From an uncultured Mucilaginibacter sp. (lineage in GTDB: Bacteria; Bacteroidota; Bacteroidia; Sphingobacteriales; Sphingobacteriaceae), in the NCBI GenBank assembly GCA_946479225.1, contig CAMLFI010000001.1, positions 1-31,201 of the forward strand: a DNA stretch of 31,201 bases, read 5' to 3'. A model generated the notes under the pieces. It searched no databases. It worked only from the letters and a program-made list of their open reading frames with translations, and was not told the DNA's origin. This document shows positions 8,446 to 16,943 of this stretch, one piece after another; position 1 is the first letter of the stretch, and every line of letters begins with the position of its first letter. A program made the position numbers and the translations under genes.

Positions 8446-9435
8446 ATGAAACAGATATTAAACTATCTTTTTGAAAATAAGGCCTTCAGTAAAGAGCAAG
8501 CGCGCGAGATATTGACAGCGATATCAATGGGTAAATACAATAACTCGCAAATTACCGCTTTTATGACGGCTTATTGCATGCGTAGTATTACCGTTAATGA
8601 GTTAGAAGGTTTCCGCGATGCTATGTTGGATCTTTGTTTGCCCGTGGATATGGACGGAATGGAAATGATAGACCTTTGCGGCACAGGCGGCGATGGAAAG
8701 GATACTTTTAATATTTCAACCCTTGCTTCGTTTATTGTGGCAGGGGCGGGTTATAAGGTTGCTAAGCATGGTAACTATGGTGTGTCATCGGGCTGCGGTT
8801 CATCCAACGTTATGGAATACCTGGGGTACACCTTCACCAACGATATTGATACGCTTAAAAGAAATGCTGACAGGGCAAATATCTGTTTTTTACATGCGCC
8901 GCTTTTTCACCCTGCCATGAAAACTGTAGCCCCCATCAGGCGCGAGTTAGGCGTAAAAACGTTTTTTAATATGCTCGGGCCAATGGTTAATCCCGCCAGG
9001 CCAAAAAACCAGTTGGTTGGGGTATATAACCTGGAACTTGCGCGTATGTATGCCTACCTCTATCAGCGGTCTGACAGGAGTTATACCATATTGAACGCTA
9101 TAGACGGTTACGATGAAGTATCGCTCACCTGCGATTTTAAAACCTTTTCGCCGGAAGGAGAGAAGATCTTCTCGCCTGAGAGTTTAGGTTTCGTCCGTTT
9201 AGATCCCTCCCAAATTGCAGGAGGCAGCGATGTGCCCGAATCAGCAGAGATATTTACCAAGGTATTAAACGGCGAAGGAACCGAAGCGCAAAACAATGTG
9301 GTTTTGGTAAACGCTGCACTTGCAATTAAGACTATTAAGCCGCTAAGTACTTTCGGCGATTGTTTTTACGAGGCTGAACAATCGCTTATGCAACAAAAGG
9401 CACTTAAAAGCTTCAAAACACTAATTGGCAGCTAA
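8446..9435 (+). CDS. trpD: anthranilate phosphoribosyltransferase
   Basis: Transfers the phosphoribosyl group of PRPP to anthranilate, the second committed step of tryptophan synthesis, in the cytoplasm. 329 residues, normal for TrpD. The PRPP-binding signature GTGGDGKDTFNIST (residues 79-92) and KHGNYGVSSGCGSSN (about 106-120) are intact, as is RRELGVKTFFNMLGPMVNPA. It is the first structural gene after the attenuator, and its TAA is directly followed by the ATG of trpF. In many relatives trpE and trpG precede it and trpC follows it; neither is the case here. Confidence 0.97.
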   Translation: MKQILNYLFENKAFSKEQAREILTAISMGKYNNSQITAFMTAYCMRSITVNELEGFRDAMLDLCLPVDMDGMEMIDLCGTGGDGKDTFNISTLASFIVAGAGYKVAKHGNYGVSSGCGSSNVMEYLGYTFTNDIDTLKRNADRANICFLHAPLFHPAMKTVAPIRRELGVKTFFNMLGPMVNPARPKNQLVGVYNLELARMYAYLYQRSDRSYTILNAIDGYDEVSLTCDFKTFSPEGEKIFSPESLGFVRLDPSQIAGGSDVPESAEIFTKVLNGEGTEAQNNVVLVNAALAIKTIKPLSTFGDCFYEAEQSLMQQKALKSFKTLIGS

Positions 9436-10077
9436 ATGAAAATTAAGGTTTGTGGCTTACGCGATGCGGAAAATATAAAAGCGGTAGCAGCTTTAGGTCC
9501 TGATTATATCGGGCTTATACGATATGATCGCTCACCGCGCTATGTGGGTAACCTTGATGAAGCCGGTTTGGAAGCCCTGCCCAAAGCGATTTTAATGACA
9601 GGGGTTTTTGTTAATGAGAGCGCGGAAAACATACAGCAGGTTATAGAGAAATATGGCTTAAACGCCATTCAATTACACGGTAATGAAAGTGCCGATTTTG
9701 CTGCAGCATTCAAAAACAAAGTTGTAGTTTTAAAGGCGCTCGGAGTGGATGAAAATTTTGATTTTAAACAGCTTGAAAACTACGTTGGAAGCGTTGATTT
9801 TTTCCTGTTTGATACCAAAACAGCGGCGCATGGCGGCTCGGGCGAAACTTTTAATTGGAGTATTTTAAATAGTTACAAGTTAGATGTTCCCTTTTTTTTA
9901 AGTGGGGGTCTTAGCCTTGATAATTTGGAGGAAATAAGGAATATAAAACATCCGCAGTTTTATGGAGTTGACCTCAATAGTCGTTTTGAAACATCGCCGG
10001 GAATGAAAGATATAGAGAAACTAAAGAAGGCATTTGCCCTAATAAAACAATATACTACTAATGAAATACGGAGTTAA
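9436..10077 (+). CDS. trpF: phosphoribosylanthranilate isomerase
   Basis: Converts phosphoribosylanthranilate to the carboxyphenylamino-deoxyribulose phosphate intermediate (third step of the branch). 213 residues in a TIM-barrel pattern: [11 protein letters not shown] with the catalytic Cys at the start, [26 protein letters not shown] with the catalytic Asp, and [12 protein letters not shown]. Start is fixed by abutting the trpD stop (TAAATG). Its 3' end overlaps trpB by 17 bp. The next enzyme, TrpC, is not encoded in the window. Confidence 0.96.
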   Translation: MKIKVCGLRDAENIKAVAALGPDYIGLIRYDRSPRYVGNLDEAGLEALPKAILMTGVFVNESAENIQQVIEKYGLNAIQLHGNESADFAAAFKNKVVVLKALGVDENFDFKQLENYVGSVDFFLFDTKTAAHGGSGETFNWSILNSYKLDVPFFLSGGLSLDNLEEIRNIKHPQFYGVDLNSRFETSPGMKDIEKLKKAFALIKQYTTNEIRS

Positions 10078-11242
10078 CGAGCAGGGTTACTACGGCGATT
10101 TTGGCGGGGCCTATGTGCCCGAAATGCTTTATCCCAACGTAGAAGAACTACGACAGCGATATTTATCTATTATTAGCGAACCTGCCTTTAGAATGGAGTT
10201 TGACCAGTTGCTAAAGGACTATGTAGGCAGGCCATCGCCTTTGTATTTTGCAAAGCGGTATTCAGAGAAGTATGGTGCCAATATCTTTCTAAAAAGAGAA
10301 GACTTAAACCATACCGGCTCACATAAGATAAACAATGCCATCGGGCAAATACTTTTGGCTAAACGACTTGGCAAAACACGTATTATTGCTGAGACCGGCG
10401 CAGGCCAGCATGGTGTGGCAACTGCCACTGTCTGCGCATTGATGGGGCTGGAATGCATCGTGTACATGGGCGAGATAGATATGGCCAGGCAGGCACCTAA
10501 CGTGTCGCGTATGAAGATGTTGGGCGCGAAGGTTGTACCTGCTACATCAGGCAGTAAAACGCTTAAGGATGCCACCAATGAAGCCCTGCGCGACTGGATT
10601 GCTAACCCGGTCGATACTCATTATATCATTGGGTCTGTGGTGGGCCCATACCCTTACCCTGATATGGTGGCGCGCTTTCAGTCTATCATATCTTTTGAAA
10701 CCAAAAAACAGTTGCTTGAACATACAGGTAGTGAATTACCTCAATATGTAATGGCTTGCGTTGGCGGCGGCAGTAATGCCATGGGTATGTTTTACCATTT
10801 TTTGGATGATGATGATGTGCAGCTAATTGCTGTTGAAGCTGCCGGCAAAGGAGTAGACAGCGGCCACTCAGCAGCTACAACATTTTTGGGCCGCGAGGGC
10901 GTTTTACACGGCAGCCGCACCATTTTAATGCAAACCGACGACGGGCAGGTAGTTGAACCTTACTCTATATCCGCCGGTTTGGATTATCCGGGTATTGGGC
11001 CGCAGCACGCTCATTTGTATAAGATAAAACGTGCGCAATACGCCAGTGTAACCGACGACGAAGCTTTGCAGGCCGGCTTGTTGTGCTGCCAGTTGGAAGG
11101 AATTATACCCGCTATAGAGTCTGCACACGCGCTGGCGCAGCTGGAGAAGATGCAATTTAAGGCAAACGATAATGTGGTGATCTGCCTGTCGGGCAGGGGA
11201 GATAAGGACCTGGACACATATATTAAACATTTTGGATATTAG
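10061..11242 (+). CDS. trpB: tryptophan synthase beta chain
   Basis: PLP enzyme that joins indole and serine to give tryptophan; works as an alpha2-beta2 complex with TrpA. 393 residues. The PLP lysine lies in [13 protein letters not shown] (Lys89), the phosphate-binding loop is [10 protein letters not shown], and the N-terminal phrase [12 protein letters not shown] is the usual TrpB1 opening. The start within the end of trpF matches the family N-terminus, so the 17-bp overlap is real and suggests coupled translation. A 76-bp spacer rich in short inverted repeats separates it from trpA. Confidence 0.97.
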   Translation: MKYGVNEQGYYGDFGGAYVPEMLYPNVEELRQRYLSIISEPAFRMEFDQLLKDYVGRPSPLYFAKRYSEKYGANIFLKREDLNHTGSHKINNAIGQILLAKRLGKTRIIAETGAGQHGVATATVCALMGLECIVYMGEIDMARQAPNVSRMKMLGAKVVPATSGSKTLKDATNEALRDWIANPVDTHYIIGSVVGPYPYPDMVARFQSIISFETKKQLLEHTGSELPQYVMACVGGGSNAMGMFYHFLDDDDVQLIAVEAAGKGVDSGHSAATTFLGREGVLHGSRTILMQTDDGQVVEPYSISAGLDYPGIGPQHAHLYKIKRAQYASVTDDEALQAGLLCCQLEGIIPAIESAHALAQLEKMQFKANDNVVICLSGRGDKDLDTYIKHFGY

Positions 11243-11243
11243 G

Positions 11244-11315
11244 TAGTTCATGGATCATAGTTGATAGTTCATAGTAACTGTTGGCCATGAACCATGAACC
11301 AATAACTACGAACTA
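11244..11315. repeat. imperfect long hairpin of degenerate TAGTTCA/ATGGTTC units in the trpB-trpA spacer
   Basis: TAGTTC at 11244-11249 pairs with GAACTA at 11310-11315, and the inner arms (11250-11274 and 11285-11309) pair at about 16 of 25 positions. Each arm is itself made of near-copies of a 7-9 base word (TAGTTCATGG, ATAGTTCATAG, CATGAACCATGAACC). It is not a terminator, since there is no T-run. Confidence 0.7.
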
Positions 11316-11318
11316 ACA

Positions 11319-12089
11319 ATGAACCGCTTAAACCAACTCTTTAAAGAGAAAAACAATAACCTTTTATCCATCTATTTCACGGCGGGTTACCCTGAACTTA
11401 ATTCAACCCTTGATATAGCCGAGGCCCTGGAAAAAGCCGGTGCCGACTTTTTAGAGATAGGTTTTCCATACTCTGATCCCGTTGCTGATGGGCCAACCAT
11501 TCAGCATAGTTCAGAACGTGCATTAGAGAATGGTATGACCCTTAATGTATTGTTTGAGCAGCTAGAGGATCTGCGCAAGCGGGTTACTATGCCGATATTG
11601 TTAATGGGTTATGTAAATCCAATTGTGCAATATGGTGTTGAACGCTTTTGCAAAAAAGCAGCCCAAGTAGGAGTGGATGGCATAATTGTACCCGACCTGC
11701 CTATGTACGAATACGAAAGCATGTACGCCCCGTTTTTTAAAGATAATAACTTAAGCAATATCTTCCTGGTAACGCCGCAAACTTCGCCTGAGCGCATCCG
11801 TAAGATAGACGAGTTGAGCAACAGCTTTATCTACCTGCTATCGTCATCATCAATAACGGGGGGTAACCTAAATGTATCTGTTAATATAGAGGATTACTAC
11901 AAGCGCGTAAAGGCTATGGAGCTTAACAACCCAACTATTATAGGCTTTGGTATTACTGACAAGGCATCCTTTAATAAAGCCTGCGAATACGCCAATGGGG
12001 CCATTGTAGGCAGTAAATTTGTCAAGTTGTTGGGGGAAGAGAACTACCTCGACAAGATCCCCGCTTTTATAGCATCCATAAAAAAATAG
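11319..12089 (+). CDS. trpA: tryptophan synthase alpha chain
   Basis: Cleaves indole-3-glycerol phosphate to indole, which is channelled to TrpB. 256 residues, TIM barrel. The catalytic Glu46 and Asp57 lie in FLEIGFPYSDPVADGPTIQ; other signatures are LMGYVNPIVQYG, DGIIVPDLP, and the phosphate-binding end GFGITDK with GAIVGSKFV. Last gene of the operon. No clear terminator follows directly; the nearest hairpin is about 195 bp downstream. Confidence 0.97.
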   Translation: MNRLNQLFKEKNNNLLSIYFTAGYPELNSTLDIAEALEKAGADFLEIGFPYSDPVADGPTIQHSSERALENGMTLNVLFEQLEDLRKRVTMPILLMGYVNPIVQYGVERFCKKAAQVGVDGIIVPDLPMYEYESMYAPFFKDNNLSNIFLVTPQTSPERIRKIDELSNSFIYLLSSSSITGGNLNVSVNIEDYYKRVKAMELNNPTIIGFGITDKASFNKACEYANGAIVGSKFVKLLGEENYLDKIPAFIASIKK

Positions 12090-12457
12090 GCAATTTGCGT
12101 GGTGATCCACAAAATAGGCTTAATAGATAAAATAAGTGAAACAGGATGTGTCTGTAATGTATTGATTGTTAATGTATTACATATAACGTATGAAACAGTT
12201 GAAACAATACTATATTCACATTTTATAATATTATATTCGCAAGTATTTATGTAATTGCCTGTTAATTAAGTGTTTAAGTAAGGAAATTAGCGCTGCTAAT
12301 TTTAAACAAAAATGGATCATCCACAAAATGGTTAATCAATTGTATTTCAGCTATTTAAAAAATAGCTAATTTGCCGTTGGATCACTTTGAATCACTTTGG
12401 ATCGCTTTTGCAACACTTTGGATCACTTGGATTTTGAGCCGTCCCGATATATTTCCA
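12090..12457. other. gene-free region after trpA with several small dyads
   Basis: 368 bp, AT-rich, no credible reading frame. It holds an 11-bp direct repeat, ATCCACAAAAT (12105-12115 and 12319-12329), a hairpin AAATTAGC-GCT-GCTAATTT (12284-12302), a second hairpin AGCTATTT-AAA-AAATAGCT (12349-12367), and the decamer array listed separately. One of the hairpins may end the trp transcript, but neither has a proper T-tract. Confidence 0.6.
12381..12430. repeat. tandem array of five degenerate 10-bp units (ATCACTTTGG)
   Basis: Units in order: ATCACTTTGA, ATCACTTTGG, ATCGCTTTTG, CAACACTTTGG, ATCACTTGG, giving lengths 10, 10, 10, 11 and 9. It ends 28 bp before the 3' end of the large minus-strand gene. 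The period is about one helical turn. Confidence 0.7.
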
Positions 12458-15400
12458 CTACTCACTAACCGTATAACTAAACACCTGCCTGGCAATTCTG
12501 CCATCATTGTCAATTCCTTCAATTGTTACGCGGTATTTTCCGGGCACGCCGTTGGTAAGATAGCTTAGCTGCGCTGTGCCGTTGCTGCCGGTAACAACAT
12601 TAGGGTTCCAGTAAATTGTTGGCCGCCATTTATCAATGATGCTTCCCGGTATCGCGTTATAATCGGGCGCGTAAAAATCCTTTGCTATATCAAATCCATT
12701 TTCAAACCTGTAAAGTTTAACCGGCGCTGTTTTGGTCGAACCCGGTACATAATGCTCCTGCTCATACGCCCAATAATCAATCCCACCGTTTTTCGTTGTA
12801 ATTACAACCACGCCATTACCGCTGCTTAACCCATAAGCCGCCGCATTGGCTCCCTTTAACACTTCAACGCTTTCAATTTGTGAGGAGGTTAAGGTATTAA
12901 GAGCGTCCGGCCGCTCTATTCCATTAACAAAAATAGCCATTGGATTGGTAGACCTTCCTCTCGCAATTAGCCTCTTTCTGCCACTATTATCAGTTGTGAC
13001 GGTCACATTATTTAATTTCATTGCCAGGCAGTCACCCAACGTTGGCGCCACACAATCTAACAGGTCAATAAAAGTTATTACCTGATCGGGAGTTAAGCCG
13101 ATGCTTGATGATGATCGCCGAACCAAATCTTTTACAGACTCCGCCTTTTTCTTATCTTTTATAAACACCTCGCTAAGCTCGGTACCAAGTATATTGCCGG
13201 TTTTTAAATCTTCTATTCTTTTAGCAACATATTCCATGTATTCGTTAGCATTGTTAACCTTAAGTGTGTCAGCCATTGTTTCATCGGTAATAGGCGGCGG
13301 CGTAAATTTATCAACGGCAACATTCAGTTCTTTGCCGTTCTTTTCCTTTGCAACAATATAAAATGGCTCACCTCTTTTAACCGGAATGTTATCAAATTTA
13401 AATTTGCCCTTATTGTCTGAAACCGTAGTTAGAACCGGGCCTCCCGCCGGAAAATAAATACCTACTACGCTTGCCACTGCCGGTTTGCCTTTGCTTGTGT
13501 AAACCCCGCCCTGCAAAACAGCGGAACTATCCGGTGAAAGACTAATTGCCTGCTGTTGAGTTATTGATACTTTGTCATCAGTTTGCGCTCTTAGCGTTAG
13601 TAACATATCATCAAGTTCCCTATAACGTTCAGCATGTGACTTGCCTGTATCATAACTTAACTTGTTGTTTAAAAGCAAGTCGCTGTATATGCTATTGTGA
13701 TCAACCAAAGGTTCATCAGCTTCATTATTTACCGAAACCGAAAAATTTCCGCTAATTGGTATACTGTCGGCATCCGTAACGGCAATGCTTATGTCAACTT
13801 TATCATGTGGCTTATAGGTCGCTTTGTCAGCAGTCAGCTTTACCTTAAGTTGCCGGCTGTTAACTTCGTTGTATACCATTCTATCCGCAACAAGTATGTT
13901 ATTGGTTGTATACAGGCTAAATTGCAACATACCCTGCGGTAAAGAAGTCTTTAATATCACTATGCTGTCGCCCGTTATCTCTACTTGTTTTTCTTGTTGA
14001 AATTTTATCCGGCCGTTTGTTCTGCCAACAAGCCTCAATTGCGTTTTGGTGGTTATATTGCTTGTGTTAAAACGAGCTACAATTTTATCCTCATTTTGCG
14101 TTATGGCCATCCCAATGCCCGGCTGTACCGATTGGGGTAGAACAAAGCGTTTTTCGCCGCCGTTAGCCAGTTCAATTACCGCCTGGTATTTGCCCTTATT
14201 TAGTGGTTTTAAATTAAACGCGCTAATTCCATTATTATTTGTCTCAAATTTAGCTATATGGCTGCCATCCCTGTTAGCTATATATCCGTGTATTTTACTC
14301 ACCGGTTTCCCCTGGGACGTTGCTTTTAAAGCCACCCGGGAGTTTACATCTGTTATCAGCGACCCTCCTTCCGGAAAGAATCGGATAGTTAAACTGTCAG
14401 AGCCGGTTTGCAATTGCTTCGTTGTTGCACTTTTGGTCTTTGCTGTTGCAATGTTAAGATCAGCTATACGGATGGTTTGGTAAAAAAAAGCATTGCCATT
14501 TTTTAGCATGTTATAGGTGTATGCCCTGAGCAAGTATGCCCCTTTTTTTAGCAGGCTATCGCTAAGTGCTAACTCTCCCCAGGCTGTGCCCATATTTAAT
14601 GGCAAACGCAGATTTTTAATAATGCGTTTGTTAGCATCAATCAGCTCTATAAAGCAAACTTTACTATCGGTAGATGGTCTGTTATTTGCATCTACAACGT
14701 ATAATTTTAACCATGCTGTATCTCCTTTTAAATACCACGACCGGTCCATTTGTATGTGGATCTTTTCAACACTACTGCTTCGTGCTAAGGGTTCGGCCGC
14801 TAAAGGTAGTTTGATTACGTCCATCTGTTCTATAAATTCTTCGGGCAACATATCACCAACCCGCTGCCAAGTCCAGAAACCTTCATTCACTACATTTTGC
14901 TGGGGAGTTAAAGTGCCGTTTTTGTTAATTATTACATCATCATTCCCCAACTGGCGAAGCAATGAAATTTGCGCGTTGGGTATAGGAAGATTTAGATGCG
15001 CGCCCGAATTTAAAAACCTCGAAGGTTCGCCTTTACGGGTGTAGCAAAAATAAAAGCGCGTGGTGTCTCCATCTTTTACCAATAATGGCAGCTGCAAAAC
15101 CTTGTTGATATTCACTATTTTAAACAGGGAGTCCGGTTTTATAGGTTTTAGGTTAGATCGGTCAATGTTTATACGGTTTATAAACATATTACCCATCCGG
15201 GCCGAGCCTGAGCTGTTATACTTTGGAGTTTGACCCAGCTCGGCGTCGGCTATTTTGTAAACCTTAAATCCTTCAGCATCAGTAGTGCCTTCATACAAGG
15301 CCTTAAAAAAATGGCGCATTGAACCATAATACGCGGCAGAACGATTTTGGCTCCATTCCTTTTGCTTTTTGTCGTCACCTTTTAGTTCTTCAAAAAATAT

Positions 15401-16090
15401 CTTCCCGTCAAACGCGAACGATGACGATCTTTCTTGATTGTTAATTGCAGAGGAGTTTAGCAGGTAATACACATTATAACCTAACCCTAGGTTTTCAATC
15501 TTTATAAAATCTGTTGAGCGGGCTGTTAGTGTATTAGTCGCCTCAATGTTTTTAAACCTTATTACATCACTGTTAATAATTTTGCTTTTCCTGCCATTGT
15601 CAGACTCGCCAATAAACGCCTCTGTAAATATTTTTAAATAACGCGCTCGGTTGCCGTCGGGTTTGGCAACTATTTTTGCTTCGCTTAATGCAATTGCGTC
15701 CGGATTTAGCGTAACGTTTATTGTAACTGATCTGTCTGTGATGCTGAATACTTTCGTAAAAGTTGTAAAACCCATCATACGCACCAGTACTTCGTAATTT
15801 CCGACAGGGATTTCTGTGATTTTAAACATACCCTTATTGTCGGTACTTGCGGCCCATTTTGAGTTACTGATAAAAACCGTAGCGCCGGGTAGGGGTTCGC
15901 CGGTCTCATCAATTACCCGTCCGGTTATATTAAACCGGGTACTATCAGCCCGTATTTGATGGGGCGTATTATCAACTATTAATTCATTTGCAAATGAATG
16001 CCTGGCACAGAGTATAAAACAAATAAACCAAAGCGCTACAATAACCGGCCGGCGCAAATAATTAATGGTATTAATACACTGACGGTTCAT
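12458..16090 (-). CDS. large surface-type protein: carboxypeptidase-like, macroglobulin-like and TonB-plug segments, no beta-barrel
   Basis: 1210 residues; exact function unknown. An N-terminal hydrophobic signal (about residues 14-35) is followed by a carboxypeptidase-regulatory-like domain (53-128, GRVIDETGEPLPGATVFI), a segment with the phrases FTEAFIGESDNGRKSKI and IENLGLGYNVYYLL that is common after such domains in Bacteroidota, then macroglobulin-like MG domains (about 445-560, HIQMDRSWYLKGDTAWLKLYV). A second carboxypeptidase-like domain lies near 865-935, and a TonB-plug-like segment near 995-1105 (PMAIFVNGIERP, IESVEVLKGANAAAYG, GVVVITTKNGG). The C-terminal 100 residues are another MG-like strand set, not a receptor barrel. 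Related multi-domain proteins are common in this phylum; a role in the envelope, perhaps docking with other plug proteins, is inferred. The upstream region carries unusual repeats. Confidence 0.88.
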   Translation of the reverse strand: MNRQCINTINYLRRPVIVALWFICFILCARHSFANELIVDNTPHQIRADSTRFNITGRVIDETGEPLPGATVFISNSKWAASTDNKGMFKITEIPVGNYEVLVRMMGFTTFTKVFSITDRSVTINVTLNPDAIALSEAKIVAKPDGNRARYLKIFTEAFIGESDNGRKSKIINSDVIRFKNIEATNTLTARSTDFIKIENLGLGYNVYYLLNSSAINNQERSSSFAFDGKIFFEELKGDDKKQKEWSQNRSAAYYGSMRHFFKALYEGTTDAEGFKVYKIADAELGQTPKYNSSGSARMGNMFINRINIDRSNLKPIKPDSLFKIVNINKVLQLPLLVKDGDTTRFYFCYTRKGEPSRFLNSGAHLNLPIPNAQISLLRQLGNDDVIINKNGTLTPQQNVVNEGFWTWQRVGDMLPEEFIEQMDVIKLPLAAEPLARSSSVEKIHIQMDRSWYLKGDTAWLKLYVVDANNRPSTDSKVCFIELIDANKRIIKNLRLPLNMGTAWGELALSDSLLKKGAYLLRAYTYNMLKNGNAFFYQTIRIADLNIATAKTKSATTKQLQTGSDSLTIRFFPEGGSLITDVNSRVALKATSQGKPVSKIHGYIANRDGSHIAKFETNNNGISAFNLKPLNKGKYQAVIELANGGEKRFVLPQSVQPGIGMAITQNEDKIVARFNTSNITTKTQLRLVGRTNGRIKFQQEKQVEITGDSIVILKTSLPQGMLQFSLYTTNNILVADRMVYNEVNSRQLKVKLTADKATYKPHDKVDISIAVTDADSIPISGNFSVSVNNEADEPLVDHNSIYSDLLLNNKLSYDTGKSHAERYRELDDMLLTLRAQTDDKVSITQQQAISLSPDSSAVLQGGVYTSKGKPAVASVVGIYFPAGGPVLTTVSDNKGKFKFDNIPVKRGEPFYIVAKEKNGKELNVAVDKFTPPPITDETMADTLKVNNANEYMEYVAKRIEDLKTGNILGTELSEVFIKDKKKAESVKDLVRRSSSSIGLTPDQVITFIDLLDCVAPTLGDCLAMKLNNVTVTTDNSGRKRLIARGRSTNPMAIFVNGIERPDALNTLTSSQIESVEVLKGANAAAYGLSSGNGVVVITTKNGGIDYWAYEQEHYVPGSTKTAPVKLYRFENGFDIAKDFYAPDYNAIPGSIIDKWRPTIYWNPNVVTGSNGTAQLSYLTNGVPGKYRVTIEGIDNDGRIARQVFSYTVSE

Positions 16091-16237
16091 TTTTACTAGG
16101 ACTGTGGCGGTTTAAGAGGTTTAGTGGGTTTATTTAGGTTTAGCTAAACTTACAATTTAACCACTAATAATTAAAATAGATAAGTTTTGTCTAATGATAG
16201 GAGCGTTGTAGACGTACTAAACCCTAGTAAAAATGAA
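16086..16237. repeat. 15-bp perfect inverted repeat, one arm spanning the start codon of the large gene
   Basis: TTCATTTTTACTAGG (16086-16100) and its exact complement CCTAGTAAAAATGAA (16223-16237) flank 122 bp. The left arm, on the minus strand, holds the ATG of the 1210-residue protein gene. Rest of the gap to 16282: AT-rich, no gene. Confidence 0.75.
16109..16149. repeat. four GGTTTA hexamers spaced 9-10 bp plus a 12-bp palindrome
   Basis: GGTTTA begins at 16109, 16118, 16127 and 16137, a near-helical spacing, and the last copy runs into the perfect palindrome GTTTAGCTAAAC (16138-16149). They lie in the 5' region of the large minus-strand gene and look like binding sites for a regulator. 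Confidence 0.6.
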
Positions 16238-16282
16238 AATTAAAATTTTAGTTGATCGGGTGCTTGAGAGATATTGCTTGAT

Positions 16283-16765
16283 TTACAGAGCTTTTACCGC
16301 ATCTATTAGCAGCTCTGCCGTAGCTTGAATAGTTTGACGAATAATATCCTCGCGCGAGCCTGAAAATACTTTCCTGAAGCTACATGGCTTCCCCTTAACC
16401 ACTGCAAAAACAAACATGGTACCCACAGGCTTTTCGGCTGTCTCGCTGCCACCGGGTGCGGTCAGGCCGGTAACACCCACCTGGATATCTGATGGTATCT
16501 TGGAATCTAATCGTTCTGCCAGGTCCCGCGTTACTTCCATTGACTCGGGCGTAAACTTGTCAAATAATTCGCGCGGAACACCTAATAATGACACTTTCAG
16601 ATCGGCATCATAGCAAACAATGCCGCCTTTTAAAACTTTGCCTGAGTGTTCTGTTAACGCAAATTCAGAACAGAGCCATCCCGCTGTAGCGCTTTCTGCA
16701 AAAGAAATAGTGAGGCCTTTTTGTGCCATTAACCTGCTTAATTCCGCTATTTTACTTTCCGCCAT
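16283..16765 (-). CDS. pncC: CinA C-terminal family amidohydrolase (nicotinamide-nucleotide amidase type)
   Basis: 160 residues, the stand-alone form of the CinA C-terminal domain, which deamidates nicotinamide mononucleotide in the pyridine-nucleotide salvage cycle. Signatures are SFAESATAGWLCSEF with the catalytic Ser25 after Glu24, KGGIVCYDADLKVSLLGV, and GVTGLTAPGGSETAEKPVGTMF. No N-terminal MoCF-like half is present, so it is not full-length CinA. Separate transcript on the minus strand, divergent from the GH97 gene. The gene name follows the enzyme activity known for this family; activity of this copy is inferred. Confidence 0.88.
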   Translation of the reverse strand: MAESKIAELSRLMAQKGLTISFAESATAGWLCSEFALTEHSGKVLKGGIVCYDADLKVSLLGVPRELFDKFTPESMEVTRDLAERLDSKIPSDIQVGVTGLTAPGGSETAEKPVGTMFVFAVVKGKPCSFRKVFSGSREDIIRQTIQATAELLIDAVKAL

Positions 16766-16893
16766 AATGCTTGTCTTAATTAATCTTTAAACAACAAAAG
16801 CTAAGCGCGGTTTTGGCGATAATGGTGACCGGAGAATTATTCGTATTCTGCTAAAAAAATCCCGAAAAACAATAAGTGTTTTAAAAACAATTA

Positions 16894-16901
16894 TACATTT
16901 G
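16894..16901 (+). promoter_or_regulatory. -7 box for the GH97 gene
   Basis: TACATTTG, a full match to TAnnTTTG, 42 bp before the ATG. No convincing TTG lies at the expected upstream distance. Confidence 0.5.
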
Positions 16902-16943
16902 CTATAAGTTGTTCAAAACCATTATAACACCAATACATTATTT

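Noticed and set aside
12284..12367. CRISPR-like or mobile-element ends from the small hairpins after trpA
   Set aside because: The repeats differ from each other, are not regularly spaced, and there is no transposase or target duplication.
12371..12568. A 65-codon plus-strand frame over the decamer repeats
   Set aside because: It is made of the repeat translated and then runs antisense into the large gene; composition is not protein-like.
16109..16142. GGTTTA repeats as telomere-like or plasmid-origin iterons
   Set aside because: Only four copies, next to an ordinary gene start, with no replication gene in the window.
16232..16327. A 31-codon plus-strand frame beginning MKIKILVDRVLERYC right after the right arm of the inverted repeat
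   Set aside because: It runs antisense into the pncC gene, has no family resemblance, and its ATG is simply the mirror of the one in the left arm.
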